DNA from: an uncultured Oscillospiraceae bacterium | GTDB taxonomy: Bacteria > Bacillota > Clostridia > Oscillospirales > Acutalibacteraceae | Direction: 5' to 3' | Length of the DNA: 7,437 nucleotides | Assembly (NCBI GenBank): GCA_902495835.1 | Contig: CABUYS010000070.1 | Span: 1-7,437 of the forward strand | Shown: positions 1 to 3,664 of the stretch, one piece after another | Layout of the letters: every line of letters begins with the position of its first letter | How positions within the stretch are numbered: the stretch's first letter is position 1 | Notes under the pieces: model-generated | The model's input: the letters and a program-made list of their open reading frames with translations, nothing else | Databases searched by the model: none | Told to the model about the DNA's origin: nothing | Position numbers and translations under genes: made by a program

Positions 1-1
1 A

Positions 2-670
2 AAATACGATGACAAATCATTTGTAATGGCTGATGTTCCGGGACTTATTGAAGGAGCATGGAAAGGTGTAGGTTTAGGGCACAACTTTTTAAGACACGTG
101 GAAAGATGTCGTCTTTTGGTACACGTGGTTGATGTTTCAGGATGTGAAGGAAGGAATCCTTGTCAGGACTTTGACATTATTAATGAAGAATTGTTTAAAT
201 TTAATTCTGAGCTTTCCAAAAGGCCGATGATTGTAGCAGGAAACAAATGTGATATAGCTTCAGAAGAACAAATAGAGAATTTTAAGAAATACGTTACGGA
301 CAAAGGTTACGAATTTATTAAAATTTCTGCAGCAACGGGAAAAGGCATTAAAGAAATGTTAAATTTAATTATTTCCAAACTGGAATCTTTACCTCCCGCA
401 CATTTGTTTACTCCGAACACAAGTTATGAAGAAATCAGTTCAAATTTTGAAGATAATCTTACAATAACAAAAGAAAATGGCGTGTTTGTTGTGAGTGCCA
501 AATGGCTTGATAAACTCATTAATTCGGTAAATTTTGAAGATTATGATTCTATGTGTTATTTTCAAAATTATCTTAACAAAGCAGGCCTTTCGGAGGCTCT
601 CAAAGAAGCGGGAGCTCAAGATGGAGACACGGTAAGAGTAGGTGAAACAGAGTTTAATTTTTTTGATTAA
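2..670 (+). CDS. obg: Obg family GTPase (ObgE/CgtA), 3' part
   Basis: Obg is an essential GTP-binding protein that associates with the 50S subunit and acts in its late assembly and in stress signalling. The gene is cut by the window edge. The frame is open from base 2 and gives 222 residues, about half of a usual Obg of roughly 430. Numbering from base 2, I see the G3 motif DVPG (11-14) followed by the Obg-typical GLIEGAWKGVGLGHNFLRH, the G4 motif NKCD (81-84) and the G5 motif SAAT (109-112). The C-terminal OCT domain (about 156-222) contains FVVSAKWLDKL and AGAQDGDTVRVGETEF. The N-terminal glycine-rich Obg fold, the P-loop and switch I lie outside the window. The internal ATG at 26 is not the real start, since conserved G-domain sequence continues upstream of it. 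mrnC follows after 10 bp. Confidence 0.97.
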   Translation, partial: KYDDKSFVMADVPGLIEGAWKGVGLGHNFLRHVERCRLLVHVVDVSGCEGRNPCQDFDIINEELFKFNSELSKRPMIVAGNKCDIASEEQIENFKKYVTDKGYEFIKISAATGKGIKEMLNLIISKLESLPPAHLFTPNTSYEEISSNFEDNLTITKENGVFVVSAKWLDKLINSVNFEDYDSMCYFQNYLNKAGLSEALKEAGAQDGDTVRVGETEFNFFD

Positions 671-680
671 ATTTTAGTAT

Positions 681-1073
681 ATGGAAGAAAAAGATATAAT
701 CAAAACAAAAGAGTTAAGTACAATAACTCCTCAAAAACTGGCTTTTTTAGGGGACGCAGTGTACGAATTGCTTGTAAGATACAACATAGTAAAAAACTTT
801 CAGGGAAATATCGGAGAGTTAAATTCGATAAAAACAAAAAATGTGTGTTGTTCCGCACAGTCCGATATGTATGAAAAAATAAAAGACATTTTAACCCCAA
901 AAGAAATAGCGGTTTACAAATGGGGCCGAAATGCTCATACAGGTAATTCTTCCAAAAAAAGGTCTTCGGTTGCCTATCACCGAGCTACAGGTTTGGAAGC
1001 ATTGTTTGGATACCTTTATTTAAATCAAGAGTTTGATAGAATTCGAGAATTCGTCAAATTTTTAAATTTGTGA
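681..1073 (+). CDS. mrnC: Mini-ribonuclease 3 (MrnC)
   Basis: Mini-III is an RNase III-type enzyme without a double-stranded RNA-binding domain. In Bacillus subtilis it trims 23S rRNA precursor ends. The 130-aa length is typical, and the whole protein is a single RNase III catalytic domain. The catalytic acidic residues are visible: D25 in LAFLGDAVYE and E106 in ATGLEALFGYLYL. The conserved block RNAHTGNSSKKRSSVAYHRATG, here starting at R83, matches the family. The start lies 10 bp after the obg stop, with no clear Shine-Dalgarno sequence in between, so translation is probably coupled to obg. Pairing with Obg makes sense because both act on the large ribosomal subunit. In other Firmicutes mrnC often sits beside cysS, so this order is a lineage feature. 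No convincing terminator follows before the next promoter at 1125. Confidence 0.95.
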   Translation: MEEKDIIKTKELSTITPQKLAFLGDAVYELLVRYNIVKNFQGNIGELNSIKTKNVCCSAQSDMYEKIKDILTPKEIAVYKWGRNAHTGNSSKKRSSVAYHRATGLEALFGYLYLNQEFDRIREFVKFLNL

Positions 1074-1080
1074 TATATGT

Positions 1081-1110
1081 TTGCGGTTTGTTAAAAATAT
1101 ATGATATAAT
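1081..1110 (+). promoter_or_regulatory. Weak candidate sigma-A promoter after mrnC
   Basis: TATAAT lies at 1105-1110, preceded by TG at 1102-1103 as in an extended -10. The -35-like TTGCGG at 1081-1086 is 18 bp upstream. The -35 is poor, and a better promoter lies 20 bp further on, so this may be secondary or chance in AT-rich DNA. Confidence 0.25.
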
Positions 1111-1124
1111 TTAAATATATAGTA

Positions 1125-1156
1125 TTGACTTTTCTTGTATTATGTGTTACTATAAT
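1125..1156 (+). promoter_or_regulatory. Strong sigma-A promoter of the small-ORF unit
   Basis: TTGACT at 1125-1130 is followed after 17 bp by TACTAT (1148-1153), which overlaps a perfect TATAAT at 1151-1156 (20-bp spacing). Either reading puts transcription start at about 1160-1163, just before GAGGAA. It is the best -35 and -10 pair in the window and opens the unit holding two small ORFs. This is a motif match only. Confidence 0.7.
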
Positions 1157-1176
1157 AGCAGAGGAACTGATAATTA

Positions 1177-1245
1177 ATGGTGAAAGGAATGGTTTATAAT
1201 GGCGTCATTGGGTTGGTGCTTTTTAGCAAGTTGTACATTTGTTAA
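1177..1245 (+). CDS. Possible 22-aa leader peptide
   Basis: This is a short open frame, ATG at 1177 to TAA at 1243-1245. It is the first ATG after the promoter and overlaps the 51-aa ORF in another frame. The product is hydrophobic, with a core VYNGVIGLVLFSKLYIC. GAGGA at 1161-1165 is a possible ribosome site, but it sits about 12 nt from the ATG and almost at the predicted transcript 5' end. It could be a regulatory leader peptide, or simply a chance frame. I recognise no family. Confidence 0.2.
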   Translation: MVKGMVYNGVIGLVLFSKLYIC

Positions 1246-1354
1246 ACTTATGAATGATATTAGCGGTGATTTTGGAAATTTTCTTGGGTCATGTGTGTTT
1301 TTAAAAGAAAAATTAGGAATTTTGTGGACAAAAATTTCGAAGAAGGGAGAATAA
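1199..1354 (+). CDS. Small Cys-containing protein A, 51 aa, unknown
   Basis: I do not recognise this 51-residue protein. It starts MASLGWCFLASCTFVKL and ends in the basic tail KISKKGE, with three cysteines (7, 12, 32) and hydrophobic stretches around 4-18 and 28-43. AAAGGA at 1183-1188 lies 10 nt before the ATG, a usable ribosome site. It is the first substantial ORF after the promoter at 1125. Its stop is only 2 nt from the start of the next small ORF, whose ribosome site lies inside its last codons, so the two should be translated together. Residues 5-26 align without gaps to residues 21-42 of that neighbour, with 9 identities (G, F, C, L, N, I, S, F, G), which suggests they are paralogues. 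It could be a membrane-active peptide, bacteriocin-like product or toxin; none of these is shown. Confidence 0.55.
   Translation: MASLGWCFLASCTFVKLMNDISGDFGNFLGSCVFLKEKLGILWTKISKKGE
1345..1349 (+). promoter_or_regulatory. Ribosome binding site fixing the start of small protein B
   Basis: GGGAG lies 7 nt before the ATG at 1357, inside the last codons of small protein A. It favours 1357 over an in-frame upstream ATG at 1291 that has no ribosome site and would overlap protein A by 64 bases. It also supports translational coupling of the two ORFs. Confidence 0.75.
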
Positions 1355-1356
1355 TT

Positions 1357-1557
1357 ATGCTTGATTATATGAATGTACGTAAATGTAACGGATGGTGGGA
1401 ATGTGCCGTTGGAATAGGTAAATTTTTCGTAACGATATGTGCTGCTGGTTCATTGTTCAACGGAATATCAAAGTGCTTTGGTGCTAGTGGGAATATATTT
1501 CCGTCTTTTAAAGTGGATGGCAATGGAAAAAATGCTTCCTTTCCCTGCTGGATGTAG
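1357..1557 (+). CDS. Small Cys- and Gly-rich protein B, 66 aa, unknown
   Basis: This 66-residue protein is not one I recognise. The N-terminus MLDYMNVRKCNGWWEC leads into a Gly-rich, mostly hydrophobic stretch (about 17-48: AVGIGKFFVTICAAG and on). A polar segment with DGNGKN (54-59) follows, and the end is FPCWM. Cysteines are at 10, 16, 28, 40 and 64. The start at 1357 is chosen for its GGGAG site at 7-nt spacing. Residues 21-42 match residues 5-26 of the 51-aa neighbour (motif G-x2-F-x3-C-x4-L-x-N-x-I-S-x2-F-G). It is the last gene before the terminator hairpin at 1723. The length, glycine content, hydrophobic core and tandem paired genes recall two-peptide bacteriocins or small membrane peptides. 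However, there is no GG-type leader, and no transporter or immunity gene is visible nearby. Confidence 0.65.
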   Translation: MLDYMNVRKCNGWWECAVGIGKFFVTICAAGSLFNGISKCFGASGNIFPSFKVDGNGKNASFPCWM

Positions 1558-1622
1558 TGAAAGTAAGATTTTATACTTAAACTCTTTAAATTTTTAGTAA
1601 CAGTCATCACTCTTGCGTTATT

Positions 1623-1640
1623 TGAACAAGCGTTTGTTCA
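1623..1640. repeat. 18-bp palindrome, LexA-box-like or hairpin
   Basis: TGAACAA and TTGTTCA form perfect 7-bp arms around GCGT. The part GAACAAGCGTTTG fits the Firmicute SOS-box consensus CGAACRNRYGTTYG at every position except the first, where T replaces C. It lies 65 bp after small protein B and about 80 bp past the 3' end of the convergent ATPase gene, with no good promoter next to it. It may instead be an RNA hairpin in the 3' untranslated region of the small-ORF transcript. Confidence 0.4.
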
Positions 1641-1650
1641 TGTTTAGTTT

Positions 1651-1680
1651 GCTAACAGCAATGTATTTGTAAACATTAGC
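1651..1680 (+). repeat. Imperfect hairpin in the 3' region of the small-ORF unit
   Basis: GCTAA (1651-1655) pairs with TTAGC (1676-1680), and inside it TGT (1662-1664) pairs with ACA (1673-1675) across a 6-nt bulge. No T-run follows, so it is not a terminator. Together with the palindrome at 1623 it suggests a structured 3' untranslated region. The stretch 1558-1722 holds no gene that I can support. Confidence 0.25.
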
Positions 1681-1718
1681 AGTGGAGTGTTGTTCTAATT
1701 TACCCTCAATTGCATTGA

Positions 1719-2825
1719 TTAAAAGATGGCAGATATTAATTTATCTGCTGTCTTGTTTATTTTGGAAAAGTTCATACTTTTTATATAAATATTTTCAAGT
1801 TCATCGTGAACTTCCAAAGCGTGATTTAAATTTTTTATTGATTCTTCCAAAGTTTCTCTGCAGAATTTTTGATTAAATTTTATAATATTTTTTTGACCGG
1901 AAATATTTTCCCGAGTTAAAAAGCGCTTGGTTTTAATTTTTTTATATATAGAATTTTTAGGTATGCAGGATAATTCTTTTGGATTTTTAACTGCAAATCC
2001 GATATCTAAATCGGGAATAAAAAGGGCATTAAGTTCTTCCGAAGGAGCAAATGGAGACGGGCATGAAATGACATTGTGTGCTGAATTAAGTGCACAGTGT
2101 CTTATTTTTTTCAATATGTAACTTCCTACTACGCTGTAAGAATCTTCTATTAAAAACACTTTTTTCGACATGTTAAAAAGTGTATTGTTGAAAAACACAT
2201 AGCCTTTTGGAGTAATCGCACTTATAAATTTTAATTTTTCTTCAGAATTTTCATAAATGTCTTTATTTTTATTGATTTTTTTAAATAATTTTTTAGATAA
2301 TCTCTCGCAATAAGCATCTAAAGATTTGTAATTTAAACTTTCTTTTATTATTTGTGATAATTCGGAAAAAGAGCGTCCGCATGCGTTCAAATATCTCTGG
2401 GATTTTTTATGATAATGTGAATTTTTTTTGCATAGATATTGTATTTTTTCTTTTGTTTTGGAAAGAGTTTTTCTGTTCCATGCGTCTCCCAAATTTACTA
2501 TAACATCCGATACTCCCGGATAAATTGGGTCCAAAACATGCGGAGCGGTACCGTCAGCTATTGCAATTTTCAGTTCCGGAATTATTACTGCATCCAAAGA
2601 ATCTGGGTCGGAAGAGCAATGAATGAGTTCGGGCTTGATACCATTTAACAATGCTTTATCGGCTATTTTTTTCATTAGAGTAGATTTTCCTGTTCCCGGG
2701 CCTCCTTTCAGTATGTAACAAAACCACCCTTTTTCGGGGCTATAGAGGCTGTCAAATACTGAAAAAAATCCTTCGGTAGTGTTTGAAGCCAGAAAAAATT
2801 CTGTAGTTAAAAAATTGTTTTTCAT
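1719..2825 (-). CDS. P-loop ATP-binding protein of the PRK06851 type, two similar halves
   Basis: This 368-aa protein resembles an uncharacterised clostridial/bacillar ATP-binding family (PRK06851-like, assigned from memory). The Walker A motif GPGTGKST is at 42-49, followed by IHCSSDPDSLDAVIIPELKI (68-87) and DGTAPHVLDPIYPG (91-104), all typical of that family. The second half (about 204-368) repeats the layout of the first. TPKGYVFFNNTLF (205-217) matches TTEGFFSVFDSLY (16-28), SYILKKI matches STLMKKI, and LNALFIPDLDIGFA matches LDAVIIPELKIAIA. The second P-loop has decayed to SVVGSY, with no lysine. Helical, Lys-rich segments end each half. An AAGGAG site (2836-2841) precedes the ATG by about 10 nt. 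It is transcribed divergently from the 202-aa gene. It lacks transmembrane segments, so it is probably cytoplasmic; its role is unknown. Confidence 0.8.
   Translation of the reverse strand: MKNNFLTTEFFLASNTTEGFFSVFDSLYSPEKGWFCYILKGGPGTGKSTLMKKIADKALLNGIKPELIHCSSDPDSLDAVIIPELKIAIADGTAPHVLDPIYPGVSDVIVNLGDAWNRKTLSKTKEKIQYLCKKNSHYHKKSQRYLNACGRSFSELSQIIKESLNYKSLDAYCERLSKKLFKKINKNKDIYENSEEKLKFISAITPKGYVFFNNTLFNMSKKVFLIEDSYSVVGSYILKKIRHCALNSAHNVISCPSPFAPSEELNALFIPDLDIGFAVKNPKELSCIPKNSIYKKIKTKRFLTRENISGQKNIIKFNQKFCRETLEESIKNLNHALEVHDELENIYIKSMNFSKINKTADKLISAIF
1723..1763 (+). terminator. Terminator of the small-ORF unit
   Basis: A 13-bp stem (1723-1735 with 1742-1754) closes a 6-nt loop. On the + strand transcript two positions are G-U pairs, and a T-rich stretch follows (1756-1763, TTTATTTT). 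On the - strand the same two positions become C-A mismatches and only a short T-run follows, so it should work better on + transcripts. It lies wholly inside the last codons of the convergent ATPase gene. Confidence 0.55.
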
Positions 2826-2856
2826 AAAAAAATCACTCCTTTTTAGCCATAATATG

Positions 2857-2871
2857 AATTTAAGCTAAATT
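2857..2871. repeat. Small dyad upstream of the ATPase gene
   Basis: AATTTA and TAAATT flank AGC, a perfect 6-bp inverted repeat between the ATPase ribosome site and the divergent promoter region. It could be an operator, but short AT-only dyads are common by chance here. TATTAT on the - strand (2849-2854) next to it is a possible -10 without a good -35. Confidence 0.2.
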
Positions 2872-2910
2872 ACGTGATATTTAAATGGTATACAATAAAT
2901 ATAAATACGC

Positions 2911-2938
2911 TTGATTTTTATTTAAATTATGATATAAT
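2911..2938 (+). promoter_or_regulatory. Sigma-A promoter of the 202-aa gene
   Basis: TTGATT (2911-2916) is followed after 16 bp by TATAAT (2933-2938), with TG at 2930-2931 making an extended -10. The predicted start is near 2945, about 39 nt before the ATG. This is a motif match only. Confidence 0.6.
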
Positions 2939-2942
2939 TCTT

Positions 2943-2959
2943 ACAAAACTATATTTTGT
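2943..2959 (+). promoter_or_regulatory. Inverted repeat at the predicted transcription start
   Basis: ACAAAA (2943-2948) and TTTTGT (2954-2959) form a 6-bp dyad around CTATA, directly over the predicted transcription start of the 202-aa gene. It may be a repressor operator or a 5' stem-loop of the mRNA. It is short and AT-rich, so chance is possible. Confidence 0.3.
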
Positions 2960-2983
2960 GATTTAAAACAAGGGGGTATTTAT

Positions 2984-3592
2984 ATGATAGAAAGAGTTGA
3001 AAGTGTTTATACTAAATCCGGAGAAGATGCAGATTTGAAAAAAATTTTAAAAGTACTTAAAAAGTATACTACTGATTGTACAAATAGTAGCAATAGTAAA
3101 AGTTTTTATGATAAAATATTTTGCAGTATATCATTTATGAATTTTGCAAGAAGATTTTTTAATAATATAAAAGAGAAAGATTTGCGTGATAAGGATAAAA
3201 AATATGAAATAATTACAAAAATTGCTGTGGATCCAAATGCATCAGGGAAAAGAGCGCTTTCTGATAAAATAGATGACGAAGAAAATAAAAAATCGTATCT
3301 TTTTAGAATTTATAAAGCACCTTCCCGAATTGTAATGATTTTGAATTCAATAAATAAATTCAAGGCAAGCAGAAATAAAGCAAAGTTAAGAGAAAAGTGC
3401 CTTTTGCTCTCAAAAGTTGGAACAAAAAATTCACCGGAGAGATATAGACTGGTAGTCACTTTGCTAAGTGATGAAGAAAAATGGGGAAAATTTTGTGAAG
3501 TTGCAAAACAGAAAGAAAGATATTTTAACTCACACCAAGCAAAGAAGTTGGAAGAAATTTATGAAGATTTAGAAACTTTGTCAAAACAATAA
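2984..3592 (+). CDS. Hypothetical basic protein, 202 aa
   Basis: I do not recognise this protein. It has 33 lysines and about 12 arginines against about 30 acidic residues, so it is strongly basic. It has no signal peptide and no transmembrane segment, and is probably mostly helical. The start carries a strong AGGGGG ribosome site (2971-2976) at 7-nt spacing, so it is clearly a translated gene. Visible landmarks are KKILKVLKKY near the N-terminus, FMNFARRFFNNIKEKD (51-66), a charged middle (IDDEENKK) and an acidic-to-basic helical C-terminus ending KLEEIYEDLETLSKQ. It has its own promoter with a dyad at the start site, and it diverges from the ATPase gene. No clear terminator separates it from priA, though priA has its own promoter. 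It could bind nucleic acid or be an accessory protein of the lineage; I cannot choose. Confidence 0.75.
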   Translation: MIERVESVYTKSGEDADLKKILKVLKKYTTDCTNSSNSKSFYDKIFCSISFMNFARRFFNNIKEKDLRDKDKKYEIITKIAVDPNASGKRALSDKIDDEENKKSYLFRIYKAPSRIVMILNSINKFKASRNKAKLREKCLLLSKVGTKNSPERYRLVVTLLSDEEKWGKFCEVAKQKERYFNSHQAKKLEEIYEDLETLSKQ

Positions 3593-3606
3593 CCTTAAAT
3601 TGCTGT

Positions 3607-3635
3607 TTGTACGAGTAAACCATAAGTAGTATAAT
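3607..3635 (+). promoter_or_regulatory. Sigma-A promoter of priA
   Basis: TTGTAC (3607-3612) and TATAAT (3630-3635) are spaced by 17 bp. The predicted transcription start is near 3642, leaving a very short leader before the priA start candidates at 3665, 3686 and 3704. Confidence 0.6.
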
Positions 3636-3664
3636 AAAGTATATTTATATTAATCGAACATGGT

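Noticed and set aside
1291..1356. Upstream in-frame ATG at 1291 extending small protein B to 88 aa
   Set aside because: It has no ribosome site and would overlap the 51-aa ORF by 64 bases, while ATG 1357 has GGGAG at 7 nt.
1365..1610. 81-codon - strand frame opposite the small ORFs
   Set aside because: It has no promoter or ribosome site, and its product looks like an antisense shadow of small protein B.
1567..1644. Hydrophobic open stretch after small protein B (ILKLFKFLVTVITLALF)
   Set aside because: The frame has no ATG, GTG or TTG start after the stop at 1564 and no ribosome site, so it is not supported as a gene.
1645..1650. TTGAAC-17-TAGTTT promoter overlapping the LexA-like palindrome
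   Set aside because: The -10 matches only three of six positions and no gene lies downstream on that strand.
2849..2877. Sporulation-type promoter for the ATPase gene (CATATTAT on the - strand)
   Set aside because: The -10 resembles sigma-E, sigma-G or sigma-K sites, but no -35 of any of these lies at the right distance.
3605..3622. Hairpin GTTT...AAAC after the 202-aa gene as a terminator
   Set aside because: The stem is six pairs with two G-U and no T-run follows; the -35 of the priA promoter lies within it.
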